Shown: positions 8,043 through 17,385, numbered from the stretch's first letter. The stretch is DNA of 64,000 nucleotides from Paractinoplanes brasiliensis (GCF_004362215.1 NZ_SNWR01000001.1:2792001-2856000); one strand, 5' to 3'. Program-made: numbers and translations. Notes: generated by a model not told the origin, from the letters alone.

Positions 8043-9203
8043 GTGAGGACTTGGCCCCTGTACGCGGCCGGTTTCACGACGGCCTTCGGCGCGCACGCCG
8101 TCGCCGCCAACCTCGGCGGGGCCACCTCGCTGATGGTTCTCGGCGCGCTGCTCGCCCTCTACGACGGCGCTGAGGTGCTGCTCAAGCCGATCTTCGGCAG
8201 CCTGGCCGACCGGGTCGGCCCGCGTCCCGTCCTGCTCGGCGGGCTGATCGCGTTCGCCGCCGCCTCGGCCGTCTATGTGATCGCCGACAGCCCGGGGTGG
8301 CTGTGGGCCGCCCGCCTGGGCCAGGGCGCGGCTGCCTCGGCGTTCTCCCCGGCAGCGTCGGCGCTGGTGGCCCGGCTCAGCCCGGCGACACAGCACGGGC
8401 GGGCGTTCGGCTCGTACGGGTTCTTCAAGTCGATCGGATACACGCTCGGCCCCCTGCTCGGCGGGGTGCTGGTGTATGCCGGCGGCCTGCGGCTGTTGTT
8501 CCTGGTCATGACGGTGCTGGGGGCTGCGGTCGCCGTCTGGGTAGCTGCGGTCGTGCCGCGGGTGCCGCCGCTGCCCAGGACTCGGCAGACGGTGGCCGGC
8601 CTGGCCCGGCGACTGGCCGACCAGGCATTCCTCGGGCCGACGAGCGCGCTGGCGGCGGCGACCGCGGCCCTGTCTGTGAGCGTCGGCTTCCTGCCTGTCC
8701 TGGGCCGCGAGGCGGGCCTTGGCCCGATCGCCACCGGCGCCGCGGTCTCGGTGCTGGCCCTGTGCGCCGCGCTGGTGCAGCCGCGGACCGGGCGGGCGCT
8801 CGACTCGGGGCGCCTCACGACCCGTACGGGATTGTTCGTGGGTCTGCTGCTGACCACGGTGGGTCTGGCCGCGGTGGTTCTGCCGGGTCCGGTCGGCATC
8901 CTGCTCTCGGCTGTCCTGACCGGGGCCGGAACTGGGCTGATCACGCCGCCGGCTTTCGCCGCCCTGGCCGCCTCGACCCCCGAGGCCCGGCTGGGGCAGA
9001 CCATGGGCTCGGCCGAAGTGGGCCGGGAACTGGGCGACGCAGGCGGGCCGCTGCTGGTGGCGGGGGTGGCTTCGCTGACCACCCTGACGGCCGGGTTCGG
9101 GGCTTTGGCGCTGCTGATCGCGGGGCGGGCCGCCCTCAGCCGACCGGCCCGCCGCCAGAAAAGCACATCTCCGGAACGCGAGCCTCGGGGCGGTGCGTCC
9201 TAG
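8043..9203 (+). CDS. MFS transporter
   Basis: A 386-residue major facilitator with about twelve hydrophobic segments. The signature FGSLADRVGPRPVLLGG lies between helices 2 and 3, and the helix 5 motif GYTLGPLLGGVLVYAGG resembles the antiporter C-motif of drug/proton exporters. That suggests efflux, though the substrate is unknown. The GTG at 8043 has no ribosome binding site and may be leaderless, with a possible -10 TACGGT a few bases upstream. It is divergent from htpX and convergent with nuoN, 55 bp from the nuoN end. Confidence 0.85.
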   Translation: MRTWPLYAAGFTTAFGAHAVAANLGGATSLMVLGALLALYDGAEVLLKPIFGSLADRVGPRPVLLGGLIAFAAASAVYVIADSPGWLWAARLGQGAAASAFSPAASALVARLSPATQHGRAFGSYGFFKSIGYTLGPLLGGVLVYAGGLRLLFLVMTVLGAAVAVWVAAVVPRVPPLPRTRQTVAGLARRLADQAFLGPTSALAAATAALSVSVGFLPVLGREAGLGPIATGAAVSVLALCAALVQPRTGRALDSGRLTTRTGLFVGLLLTTVGLAAVVLPGPVGILLSAVLTGAGTGLITPPAFAALAASTPEARLGQTMGSAEVGRELGDAGGPLLVAGVASLTTLTAGFGALALLIAGRAALSRPARRQKSTSPEREPRGGAS

Positions 9204-9258
9204 AACAACGGATCTCCGGCCGGCGCGGAGCACCGGGGCACGTCCAGGGACGGCGGGG

Positions 9259-10722
9259 TCAGGACAGGGCGTCGAAGAGGAACTGGGGGGCGAAGCCCAG
9301 GGCCACGGCCGCGGCGGCTGCGGTGATCAGGGCTGCGGCTACCGGGCGGGTCACGGGGAGGCGTGGGTGGGTGGCGGCCTCGAGCAGCTCGGGGTCGGCC
9401 ACGGCGAGGCCGACGCGGGGCGGGGCGGAGTAGAGCAGGGCGGCGACCCGGACGTAATAGGCCAGCGCGATCACGGCGTTGAGGGCCACGATCACGGCCA
9501 GCCACGTCTGGCCGCCGTCGATCAGCGCGTCGACGACGGTGACCTTGGCGAACAGGCCCGCCAGGCCCGGGGGAAGGCCGGCCAGACCGGCCAGGGCGAG
9601 CACGAGCGCGGCGCCCAGCCAGGGGGAACGACGGGCGGCGCCCCGGTAGGCCGTGATGTCGCCGCCGTCGGCGCGGGGCGGGCGCAGGGCCACCACCACG
9701 CCGAACGCGATGAACTCCAGGATCACGAAGAAGACCGCGTACGCGATCGCGGCTTCGACGCCGTCCGCACCCAGGGCCAGCGGGGCCAGGATGTAGCCGG
9801 CCTGGGCGATCGACGACCAGGCGAGCAGGCGGACCATGCGGGTCTGGCGCAGCGCGACCAGGTTGCCGACCGTCATCGTCAGCAGGGCCAGCAGCGCGGT
9901 CAGGGTGGCGGCGTCGAGGCGGGTCACGACCGCGGCCAGCGCGAGCACGCCGCCCAGCTTCGAGGCCGTGGACAGGTAGGCGGCGACCGGGAGCGGCGCA
10001 CCCTCGTACGTGGGTGGGGCCCAGGCATGCAGCGGGACGGCGGCCACCTTGAACGCGAGACCGATAACGAGCAGGGCCACGCCGGCCTGGGCGACCGGCT
10101 CGGCAGGACCGGCCCCGTTGATCAGGCGGTCGAAGTGCAGCGCGCCGGTGGCGGCGTAGTTGAGGGCCGCGCCGAGCAGGGCGATCGTCGTGGACAGGAC
10201 GCTGATCAGGAAGAACGTGACCGAGGCGGACGCGGCCGAGGTGGTCACCGGCTCCCCCGGCGCGAACCGGCGCAGGCCGACGAGCAGGTAGAGCGGCAGG
10301 GTCAGCGTCTCCAGGCCGACAATCAGCGTGATCAGGTCGCCGGAGTAGCCGACCACCACGCCACCCGTCATCGAGGCGGCCAGCAGGAAACAGAACTCGC
10401 CGGCGGGCGCCGTGCCCAGACGCAGCGACGGGATCGAGAGGGCGAGCACGCCGACGGTCAGGGCGGCGAAGACGACCGCGGCGGTGGCGGCCACCGGGCT
10501 GGGCACCCACGAGCAGGCGCCGCCGGTGGGATCGCAGAACGTGCCGGCCCGCGAACCGGTGACGATCGCGGCGACGACGGTGGCCGCCCCGCCCACGAAC
10601 AGGGTGCCGAAGACGGCCGTACGGCGGGACAGCAGCAGATCGGCCAGCAGGACGAGCACCGCTGTGCCGGCCGCGGCGTACAGGGGAAGCAAGGAGACGT
10701 GGTCGACGGACTGAGCCCTCAT
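9259..10722 (-). CDS. nuoN: NADH-quinone oxidoreductase subunit N
   Basis: A 487-residue membrane arm subunit homologous to Mrp-type antiporters, one of the proton-pumping modules of complex I. About fourteen helices are visible, with the conserved core WAPPTYEGAPLPVAAYLSTA and FKVAAVPLHAW containing the channel Lys and His. The reading frame is open further upstream, but ATG 10722 (MRAQSVDHVSLL) overlaps the nuoM stop by 4 bp (ATGA), which fixes the start by translational coupling. It is the last gene of the nuo run. See the findings for the missing subunits. Confidence 0.95.
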   Translation of the reverse strand: MRAQSVDHVSLLPLYAAAGTAVLVLLADLLLSRRTAVFGTLFVGGAATVVAAIVTGSRAGTFCDPTGGACSWVPSPVAATAAVVFAALTVGVLALSIPSLRLGTAPAGEFCFLLAASMTGGVVVGYSGDLITLIVGLETLTLPLYLLVGLRRFAPGEPVTTSAASASVTFFLISVLSTTIALLGAALNYAATGALHFDRLINGAGPAEPVAQAGVALLVIGLAFKVAAVPLHAWAPPTYEGAPLPVAAYLSTASKLGGVLALAAVVTRLDAATLTALLALLTMTVGNLVALRQTRMVRLLAWSSIAQAGYILAPLALGADGVEAAIAYAVFFVILEFIAFGVVVALRPPRADGGDITAYRGAARRSPWLGAALVLALAGLAGLPPGLAGLFAKVTVVDALIDGGQTWLAVIVALNAVIALAYYVRVAALLYSAPPRVGLAVADPELLEAATHPRLPVTRPVAAALITAAAAAVALGFAPQFLFDALS

Positions 10723-12179
10723 CGAAGTGCCTCCGTCAGGGCTCGCACGGGCGCGCTCGTCGCGGCCAGCACCAGGAGCGGCGCGACGCCCACGGCCAGG
10801 GTCAGGGCGGCCAGCGGCGACCAGGCCAGCCACTCGACGCCGGTGATCGCCGACGGCACGGGTCTGGTGGACGGGCCGTGCGTGACCTTGCGGAGCAGCC
10901 GCAGGAAGTAGGCGGCGGTGAGGGCCCCGCCGATCGCGGCCAGCACGGCCAGCGTCACCCACAGGCCGCCGCCCCGCTCGACCGCGGCGACCACGGCGAA
11001 CGCCTCACCCCAGAAGCCGGCCAGACCGGGCAGGCCGAGCGAGGCGATGGCGGCGAAACCGAGCAGGCCGGCCAGCCGGGGCGCCGACTCGCGCAGGCCA
11101 CCCAGGTCGGCCAGCTCGCCGGTGTGCGCCCTGTCCTTGATCGCGCCCGCCAGGAAGAACAGCAGTCCGGTGATGACCCCGTGCGCGACGTTGCCGAGCA
11201 GCGCCGCCTGGATTCCGGTGGCGGTCAGCGTGGCGATGCCGAGCAGCACGAACCCCATGTGACCGACGCTCGAGTAGGCGATCAGGCGCTTCAGCTCGGT
11301 CTGTCGCAGGCAGATCAGCGAGCCGGCCAAGACGGCGGTCACGGCCAGAATGCCGAGCACAGGAGCGGCCCACTCGGCGCCCAGCGGTGTGACACCGACA
11401 CCGATCCGGATCAGGCCGTACGTGCCCATCTTCAGCAGCACGCCGGCCAGGATCACCGAGCCCACCGTCGGGGCCTGGGTGTGCGCGTCGGGCAGCCAGG
11501 TGTGCAGCGGCCAGAGCGGGGCCTTCACCGCGAACGCGATGGCGAACAGGGCGAACGCGCCGTACTGGGTGGATCGGCTCAGGCCGGAGCCGCCGGTGAG
11601 CTGGACGATGTCGCCGGTGCCCGCCTCGACGGCGACCAGCACCACGCCGAGCAGCAGCAACACCGAGCCGAACAGCGTGTACAGGACGAACTTGCGGGCG
11701 GCGCGACGTCTGTCCTCGCCACCCCAGCCCACGATCACCGCGTACATGGGGAGCAGGACGACCTCGAAGAAGAGGAAGAAAAGGATCAGGTCGAGGGCCA
11801 GGAACGTGCCGAGGATGCCCGTCTCGAGGACCAGGAGCAGGGCCACGAGCGTACGGCCGGAGCCGCCGTCGGGAACCTTGCGAACGGTGTACGCGCAGCA
11901 GAGCAGGGTGAGCAGGCCGGTGAGCGCGATGAGGGGGTAGGACACCCCGTCGACGCCGAGGTGGAAGTCCAGGTGCAGGGCGGGAACCCAGGACCGGTCG
12001 ACCTCGGCCCACGTTCCGGTGGTGCGGGCGAAGGCCAGCATGACGATCGGGACCATGGCGGCCGCGGCGAAGATCGTGCCGGTGATGCGGGCCGCGTGGT
12101 CCTTGTCCCGGGGGAACAGCGCGAGCACGCTGGCGCCAAGGGCCGGGATGAGGAGAAGAACGACAAGGGCCGCGTTCAT
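10719..12179 (-). CDS. nuoM: NADH-quinone oxidoreductase subunit M
   Basis: A 486-residue antiporter-like subunit. The family blocks are clear: VDGVSYPLIALTGLLTLLC, ILFFLFFEVVLLPMYAVIVGW with the conserved helix 5 Glu, FAVKAPLWPLHTWLPDAHTQ with the channel Lys, and YSSVGHMGFVLLGI. About fourteen transmembrane helices are expected, acting in proton translocation in the inner membrane. The start ATG 12179 (MNAALVVLLLIPALG) overlaps the nuoL stop by 4 bp, and the stop overlaps the nuoN start. Upstream in-frame codons lie inside nuoL and are not part of this gene. Confidence 0.96.
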   Translation of the reverse strand: MNAALVVLLLIPALGASVLALFPRDKDHAARITGTIFAAAAMVPIVMLAFARTTGTWAEVDRSWVPALHLDFHLGVDGVSYPLIALTGLLTLLCCAYTVRKVPDGGSGRTLVALLLVLETGILGTFLALDLILFFLFFEVVLLPMYAVIVGWGGEDRRRAARKFVLYTLFGSVLLLLGVVLVAVEAGTGDIVQLTGGSGLSRSTQYGAFALFAIAFAVKAPLWPLHTWLPDAHTQAPTVGSVILAGVLLKMGTYGLIRIGVGVTPLGAEWAAPVLGILAVTAVLAGSLICLRQTELKRLIAYSSVGHMGFVLLGIATLTATGIQAALLGNVAHGVITGLLFFLAGAIKDRAHTGELADLGGLRESAPRLAGLLGFAAIASLGLPGLAGFWGEAFAVVAAVERGGGLWVTLAVLAAIGGALTAAYFLRLLRKVTHGPSTRPVPSAITGVEWLAWSPLAALTLAVGVAPLLVLAATSAPVRALTEALR

Positions 12180-14065
12180 GCGGCGGCTCCGAACAGGACG
12201 ACGGCGACGCCGAGCAGCAGGGCGCCGGCGAGGACGACGGCGGCCGCCACGGGCAGGGGGATGCGATGGGCGTACGCGAGGGCGGTGCCGACGGTCGAGG
12301 TGGTGGCGCCAGTGCCTTCGACGGCCGCGTCCACGACCTTGTCGTCGACCGTGGTCACCGCCCGGGCGAGTGCGCGTGTCGGGCGTACGAGGAAACGGTC
12401 TTGAATGTCGTCGAGGCGGAACCCGGCCGCCAGCAGGGGACGAGCGCGCCTGAGAGCCGCCGCCGGATCGACCCCGGGCACCTCGCGCCACAGCCACCAG
12501 GCGGCCGTCGCCCCGGCCGCCAGCAAGATCAAGGGCAGCACGACGGCGACGCTGAGATGAGGCTCGTCGAGCTCGAGGGCGGTGCGGAAACCGGGCGCGT
12601 ACGCGATCAGGCCGAGCAACGCCGACGGAACCGCGAGCAACAGGATCGGCCAGCGCATCAGCCCCGGCGGGTCGTGCGGCGCGGCGGGTTCGGTGTACCG
12701 CGCGTCGTCGAAACCGACCTCCCAGTCCGGGCCGTCGGGGCCGTGTGCCCGGGAGACGCCGAGGAACGCCCAGAGCAGCAGACGGGTGGCGTACCAGGCG
12801 GTGATGCCCACGGCGAGCAGCGCGACGATCCAGACCAGCCAGCCGACCCAGACCGGCGTCGCCTGACCGGCCTCGGTGGCGTGCGTGGCGGCGGTGACCA
12901 CGTTCTCCTTCGACCAGAACCCGGCGAGCGGTGGCAGACCGGCCAGCGCGCCGAGGCCGACGACGAACGACCAGAACGTGACGGGCATGTGTTCACGCAG
13001 GCCACCCATGCGGGACAGGTAGTTGGTGCCGACGGCGTGGATCACCGCGCCCGCCGCGAGGAACAGCAGGGCCTTGAATGCGGCGTGCGTGAGCAGGTGG
13101 AACAGCGCGGCGGCGGGTGAGCCGACGGCCAGGGCGCCGGTCATGTAGCCGATCTGACTCACCGTCGACCAGGCCAGAACCCGCTTCAGGTCGTCCTGGG
13201 CCATGGCGCTGAGCGCGCCGAGCAGGATCGTGATCGCGGCCATGACCCCGAGCACGGCCAGGGCGGCCGGCGACTGCTGATAGAGCGGGTAGAGCCGGAA
13301 CACGACGTAGACACCGGCGGCGACCATCGTGGCCGCGTGGATCAACGCCGAGATCGGGGTCGGGCCGGCCATCGCGTCGGGCAGCCACGTGTGCAGCGGG
13401 AACTGGGCGCTCTTGCCGGCCACCCCGGCCAGGATCAGGATCAGCGCGGCGGTGTGCGGCGGCTCGGCCAGCACGGCGGAGATCTGGCTGGTTCCGGTGT
13501 CGACGATCAGGATCGCCACGCCGAGCAGGAAACCGACGTCGCCGACCCGGGTGACCAGGAACGCCTTGACCGCGGCGGCCGGGGCCTCGGGCAGCCGGCG
13601 GTCGTGGCCGATCAGCAGGTAGGAACAGGCGCCCATCACCTCCCAGCCGATCAGCAGCGTGATCAGGTCGCCGCTGGTGACCACCAGGAGCATCGCGCCG
13701 GTGAAGAGGCTGATCTGGGCGGCGTACGGGGCGTACCGGGGGTCGTCGTGCAGGTAGGCGACCGAATAGACCTGGACGGCGAGGGCCACGGCGCAGACAG
13801 CCAGGGCGACGTAGAGGGCCGCGTGGCCGGCGCTGATGCCGAGCGTGAGCCGGATGTCGCCGAAGCTCACCCAGTGTGTTGTCCACTCGACGGGCTTGGT
13901 CGCTGTCAGTAGGACGCCGAGAGTCACCAGGAGTGAGACGGCGGCGCCGGTGATGCCGAGGACTGCGGCGGGGCGGCGGCGGGCCCGGTTGTCATCGGGG
14001 GGCAGCAGAAGACCCAGAAGGCCCAAGAGCAGCGGTACGCCGGGAATCAGCGCGGCGGCGGTCAT
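12176..14065 (-). CDS. nuoL: NADH-quinone oxidoreductase subunit L
   Basis: A 629-residue distal antiporter-like subunit, close to the normal length. Key blocks are LLIGWEVMGACSYLLIGHD with the helix 5 Glu, KSAQFPLHTWLPDAMAGPTP with the channel Lys, and LIHAATMVAAGVYVVFR. The C-terminal part (residues 450 onward) holds the long lateral helix region and final transmembrane anchor. ATG 14065 overlaps the nuoK stop by 4 bp. A much longer open frame upstream reads through nuoK and nuoJ and is an artefact of GC content. Confidence 0.96.
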   Translation of the reverse strand: MTAAALIPGVPLLLGLLGLLLPPDDNRARRRPAAVLGITGAAVSLLVTLGVLLTATKPVEWTTHWVSFGDIRLTLGISAGHAALYVALAVCAVALAVQVYSVAYLHDDPRYAPYAAQISLFTGAMLLVVTSGDLITLLIGWEVMGACSYLLIGHDRRLPEAPAAAVKAFLVTRVGDVGFLLGVAILIVDTGTSQISAVLAEPPHTAALILILAGVAGKSAQFPLHTWLPDAMAGPTPISALIHAATMVAAGVYVVFRLYPLYQQSPAALAVLGVMAAITILLGALSAMAQDDLKRVLAWSTVSQIGYMTGALAVGSPAAALFHLLTHAAFKALLFLAAGAVIHAVGTNYLSRMGGLREHMPVTFWSFVVGLGALAGLPPLAGFWSKENVVTAATHATEAGQATPVWVGWLVWIVALLAVGITAWYATRLLLWAFLGVSRAHGPDGPDWEVGFDDARYTEPAAPHDPPGLMRWPILLLAVPSALLGLIAYAPGFRTALELDEPHLSVAVVLPLILLAAGATAAWWLWREVPGVDPAAALRRARPLLAAGFRLDDIQDRFLVRPTRALARAVTTVDDKVVDAAVEGTGATTSTVGTALAYAHRIPLPVAAAVVLAGALLLGVAVVLFGAAA

Positions 14066-14436
14066 GGGGTCACCCGCCGCTCGTGGTCGTGCTCGTGCAA
14101 CGCCACCTCGTCGAGCACCACGGAGCGGTGCAGCCGGTAGTACTGCAGCACGATGGCCAGACCCACACCAACCTCGGCGGCGGCCAGGACGATCACGAAC
14201 AACGCGAAGATCGCACCGGCCCGGGGCTCGGGAACGGCGTTGGCCCAGGCCTCGGGCTGCACGTCGGTGAGGGTGGACTTGATCGTGCTGTCGGCCGCGA
14301 CCAGGATCAGGTTGACGGCGTTCAACATGAGCTCGACGGCCATCAGGACGAGGATGGCGTTGCGCCGGCGGAGGACGCCGTAGACCCCCAGGGCGAAGAG
14401 CAGGGCGGCTACGACGTACGGGATGACCGCGTGCAT
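14062..14436 (-). CDS. nuoK: NADH-quinone oxidoreductase subunit K
   Basis: A 124-residue subunit with three helices. The two conserved membrane glutamates are in VLMAVELMLNAVNL and AAAEVGVGLAI, which form part of the proton half-channel. It is about 24 residues longer than the typical 100-residue NuoK. The extra residues lie in the loop after helix 2 (STIKSTLTDVQPEAWANAV). The start ATG shares one base with the nuoJ stop (TGATG at 14436) and the stop overlaps nuoL by 4 bp. Confidence 0.95.
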   Translation of the reverse strand: MHAVIPYVVAALLFALGVYGVLRRRNAILVLMAVELMLNAVNLILVAADSTIKSTLTDVQPEAWANAVPEPRAGAIFALFVIVLAAAEVGVGLAIVLQYYRLHRSVVLDEVALHEHDHERRVTP

Positions 14437-15563
14437 CAGGTCCCCTCGCCCTCGGCCGTGGGGTCCTCGGCCGTGGGGTCCTCGCCGCTGGACAGTGCGC
14501 GATCTGGTTCCCGCTTGGGCAGCGCTCGGGTTTCGTTTTTGGGCAGCGCTCGGGTTTCCTCTTGAGGCAGCGCTCGGGCTTCCTTCTGAGGTAGCGCTCG
14601 GGCTTCCTTCTGAGGTAGCGCTCGGGCTTCCTTCTGAGGCAGCGCTGGTGTGGACGGCTCTCCGCTTGGGAGGGCGGGGCCGCCACGGCTTGTCTCGGTG
14701 CTGGTGCCCTCGATGATCCCGGGCTCGCTGCCTCTCTCTTTCGACCTGCCGCCCTTCCCGCTGCCCACTCCCCCCGAATCCGACATTTCCGATTCATCCG
14801 GCACGCCGAGTTTAGGGGCGGACTCGCGAGCGCCGAAAACGACGTCACGGGCCTGATCCTTGAGGACGTCCTCGCGGGTGGGTTCGCTCTTCGGCGTGGG
14901 CTCACCGGCCCGATCTTCGGCTGCCCGTTCGGCGGCATGCTGGGCTCGCACTCGCGCCTGGGCGGCGGCCTGACGAGCGGCGATCCGCTCCAACCGGGCG
15001 ACCACCTCGGGCGACTCCGCGACCGGGTCGGGCGGTGGCGGCTCGGCGCCGGCGTTGGGGTCGGGCCGGGCGCCGATGTCGGGGCGCGACAGCACGATCG
15101 CGCCGACGAGGGCGGCGAGCAGCAGGATCGACAGCACCTCGAACGGCAGCACCCAGGCGCCGAAGATCTGCTCCCCGACCCGGCGGCCGTCCCCGGGCGG
15201 GGGCAGCTCGAACTCCGTCCAGCGGAACGCGTCGACCAGCAGAACCGTGAGACCGAGCCCGACACCGGCGCCGATGATCGCGGCGGGCAGGGCGGGCCGG
15301 TCGAGATCCTTGGACGGCCCGATCGGCGCCCGGGTCAGCATGACGGCGAAGAGCAGCAGCACCACGACCGCGCCGACGTACACGAGGATCTGCACCCAGG
15401 CCACCAGCTCGGCCCCGAGCACCAGATAGAGCCCGGCGACCGCCCCCAGGCTGACCACCAGATAGAAGCCGGCACGGACCAGGTGCGCGCTGGTGACGAC
15501 GAGCGCGCCGGACCCGACCGCGATCGCGCCGAGAGCCAGCATCAGCGCGTCCGCGACCGTCAC
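14436..15563 (-). CDS. nuoJ: NADH-quinone oxidoreductase subunit J with long repetitive C-terminal tail
   Basis: A 375-residue protein. Residues 1-165 form the ordinary NuoJ membrane core with five helices, including LVAWVQILVYVGAVVVLLLF, whose helix has the conserved pi-bulge region. Residues 166-375 are a charged, Pro/Ala/Glu-rich, low-complexity tail that ends in tandem copies of EARALPQK. The usual length is about 165-270, so the tail is unusual. The start is GTG 15563 overlapping the nuoI stop (GTGA). The tail should lie in the cytoplasm, but its function is unknown. Confidence 0.93.
   Translation of the reverse strand: MTVADALMLALGAIAVGSGALVVTSAHLVRAGFYLVVSLGAVAGLYLVLGAELVAWVQILVYVGAVVVLLLFAVMLTRAPIGPSKDLDRPALPAAIIGAGVGLGLTVLLVDAFRWTEFELPPPGDGRRVGEQIFGAWVLPFEVLSILLLAALVGAIVLSRPDIGARPDPNAGAEPPPPDPVAESPEVVARLERIAARQAAAQARVRAQHAAERAAEDRAGEPTPKSEPTREDVLKDQARDVVFGARESAPKLGVPDESEMSDSGGVGSGKGGRSKERGSEPGIIEGTSTETSRGGPALPSGEPSTPALPQKEARALPQKEARALPQKEARALPQEETRALPKNETRALPKREPDRALSSGEDPTAEDPTAEGEGT
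14521..14640 (-). repeat. 24-bp tandem repeat inside nuoJ
   Basis: Five consecutive 24-bp units begin at 14521, 14545, 14569, 14593 and 14617, with a partial sixth at 14641. Each starts AGCGCTCGGG on the plus strand and encodes an 8-residue unit related to EARALPQK. The units at 14593 and 14617 are identical and the outer ones have diverged, as expected of slippage or unequal exchange. Confidence 0.95.
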
Positions 15564-16387
15564 CGCTCCCGCTCCGCTTCACCGGCGGACGGGTCGGCCG
15601 GCGGGGTCGCCTTCGCGGGCGGCGTCGTCTTCGTAGGTCGCGTTGCCTCTGCCTCTGCCGGCATTGTCGGTGCTATCGGTGCTGTCGCCTCCGCCGGTGC
15701 TGTCGGCGCTGCTGGCGCTGTCGGCGCTGCTGGCGCTGTCGATGCGGTCGGTGCTGTCGCTTTTGTCGGCCGGGTCCCTGCGGGGGACGCGCCAGGACGG
15801 CGGGCGGTCTTGGCCGCCGTGGCCGCACCCGGGCCGGCCGCCTTTCGAGCCGCCGTGGCCTCTTCCTTGGACGGCTCGCCCAGCACGTCGTGGGCGGGCG
15901 GCGGAGGCACCGTACGCATCCAGTCGCCCAGGCGGTCCTTGGAGTGCAGCAGGTCGAGGACGTCGGTCTCGGCGTACTCGAATTCCGGGGTCCAGTGCAG
16001 CGCGTCGAAGGGACAGACCTCGATGCAGATGCCGCAGTACATGCAGAGCGAGAAGTCGATGTCGAACCGGTCGAGCACGTTGCGCTGCCGCGAGCGCGCG
16101 GCCCCCGGGACCACGACCTCTTCCTTGTGCGAGTCGATGTAGATGCACCAGTCGGGGCACTCCCGGGCGCACAGCATGCAGACCGTGCAGTTCTCTTCCA
16201 GGAGCGCGATCACGCCGCGGCTGCGCGGGGGCAGCTCGGGTTCGACGTCCGGATACTGCTGGGTGATCGACCGCTGGGTCATCGTCTTGAGCGTGACCGC
16301 GAGCCCCTGCACAAGGCCCTTCCCAGGCGTGCTCCGCTCCCCGTCGTCACTCACAAACGCATATCCTGCCCCGTCGCCCCCTTTCAT
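15560..16387 (-). CDS. nuoI: NADH-quinone oxidoreductase subunit I with Ala/Pro/Thr-rich tail
   Basis: A 275-residue ferredoxin-like subunit that carries clusters N6a and N6b. Two CxxCxxCxxxCP motifs are complete: Cys67/70/73/77 in CTVCMLCARECP and Cys115/118/121/125 in CMYCGICIEVCP. Residues after about 170 form a low-complexity tail rich in Ala, Pro and Thr (APTAPAAPTAPAE), absent from ordinary NuoI. I give ATG 16387 as the start. GTG 16354 in the same frame is an alternative and neither has a decisive ribosome binding site. The stop overlaps the nuoJ GTG by 4 bp, and there is a 38-bp gap to nuoH. Confidence 0.94.
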   Translation of the reverse strand: MKGGDGAGYAFVSDDGERSTPGKGLVQGLAVTLKTMTQRSITQQYPDVEPELPPRSRGVIALLEENCTVCMLCARECPDWCIYIDSHKEEVVVPGAARSRQRNVLDRFDIDFSLCMYCGICIEVCPFDALHWTPEFEYAETDVLDLLHSKDRLGDWMRTVPPPPAHDVLGEPSKEEATAARKAAGPGAATAAKTARRPGASPAGTRPTKATAPTASTAPAAPTAPAAPTAPAEATAPIAPTMPAEAEATRPTKTTPPAKATPPADPSAGEAERER

Positions 16388-16425
16388 GCGAGCACACCCC
16401 CAACAGATCTTCCGCCGGGTTGTGC

Positions 16426-17385
16426 CTAGAGGAGCACCTTGACCGCGGCGGTCAGCACCAGCTGGGCCAGCGCCAGCGGGACAAGGATCAGCCAGCAGAG
16501 CCGTTGCAGTTGGTCCTCGCGCAGGCGGGGGAAGCTGACGCGCAGCCAGATGATCACGAAGGAGACGGCGAAGATCTTCGCCAGCGTCCACAGCCAGCCG
16601 AGCTGGTCGGCGAACGGGCCGTGCCAGCCGCCGAGGAAGAGGACGGTGGTCAGGGCGGCGATCACGATGATGCCGACGTACTCGGCGAGCAGGAAGAACG
16701 CGAACCGCAGGCCGGTGTACTCGGTCATGTAGCCGAAAACCAGCTCCGAGTCGGCGATCGGCATGTCGAACGGCGGGCGGCGGATCTCGGCCAGGCCGGC
16801 CACGAAGAACACGACTGCGGCGGGGGCCTGCCAGAGCAACCACCACGGGCGCCAGGCCTCGACGATGCCGGGCAGGCTGAGCGTGCCCGCGGCCATGGCG
16901 ACGCTGGCCGCGGCGAGCACCAGCGGCAGTTCGTAACCGAGCAGCTGAGCGGCGCCGCGCAGGCCGCCGAGCAGGCTGTACTTGTTGGCCGAGGCCCAGG
17001 CGGACATGAGGACGGCGAGCACGCCGACACCGAGAACGGCGAGCACGAAGAACAGGCCGACGTCGAGCGCCTGGGCGACGAGACCGTTCGGGCCGAGCGG
17101 GATGACGAGCAGGACCAGCAGATACGGGAAGAGGGCGACGATCGGGGCGAGCCGGAACACCCGGCTGTCGGCCGCGCCGGGCGCGACGTCCTCCTTCTGC
17201 ACGAACTTGACGCCGTCGGCGACGAGCTGCGCCCAGCCGTGGAACGCGCCCGCGTACATCGGGCCGAGGCGACCCTGCATGTGGGCCATGACCTTGTGCT
17301 CGGCCTGGCCGACAACCAACGGGAGCAGCAGGAACGCGACGACGACGGCGACCACCCGGACGACGAGGTCGAGCCAGATCGGCAT
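16426..17385 (-). CDS. nuoH: NADH-quinone oxidoreductase subunit H
   Basis: A 319-residue subunit with eight helices that forms the quinone chamber floor with NuoB and NuoD. Conserved blocks are GRLGPMYAGAFHGWAQLVADG, AEIRRPPFDMPIADSELV and GYMTEYTGLRFAFFLLAEY, all with the acidic residues of the E-channel. ATG 17385 (MPIWLDLVVRVV) shares one base with the nuoC stop codon (TGATG). The direct nuoC-to-nuoH junction shows that nuoD is not present at its usual place. Confidence 0.95.
   Translation of the reverse strand: MPIWLDLVVRVVAVVVAFLLLPLVVGQAEHKVMAHMQGRLGPMYAGAFHGWAQLVADGVKFVQKEDVAPGAADSRVFRLAPIVALFPYLLVLLVIPLGPNGLVAQALDVGLFFVLAVLGVGVLAVLMSAWASANKYSLLGGLRGAAQLLGYELPLVLAAASVAMAAGTLSLPGIVEAWRPWWLLWQAPAAVVFFVAGLAEIRRPPFDMPIADSELVFGYMTEYTGLRFAFFLLAEYVGIIVIAALTTVLFLGGWHGPFADQLGWLWTLAKIFAVSFVIIWLRVSFPRLREDQLQRLCWLILVPLALAQLVLTAAVKVLL

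Noticed and set aside
9199..9238. CTCCG/CGGAG hairpin between the MFS gene and nuoN
   Set aside because: The stem is only 5 bp with a long loop and no T-run, so I do not call it a terminator.
12176..15265. Single 1029-residue frame through nuoL, nuoK and nuoJ
   Set aside because: Only the part from ATG 14065 matches NuoL. The rest is an out-of-frame reading of nuoK and nuoJ.
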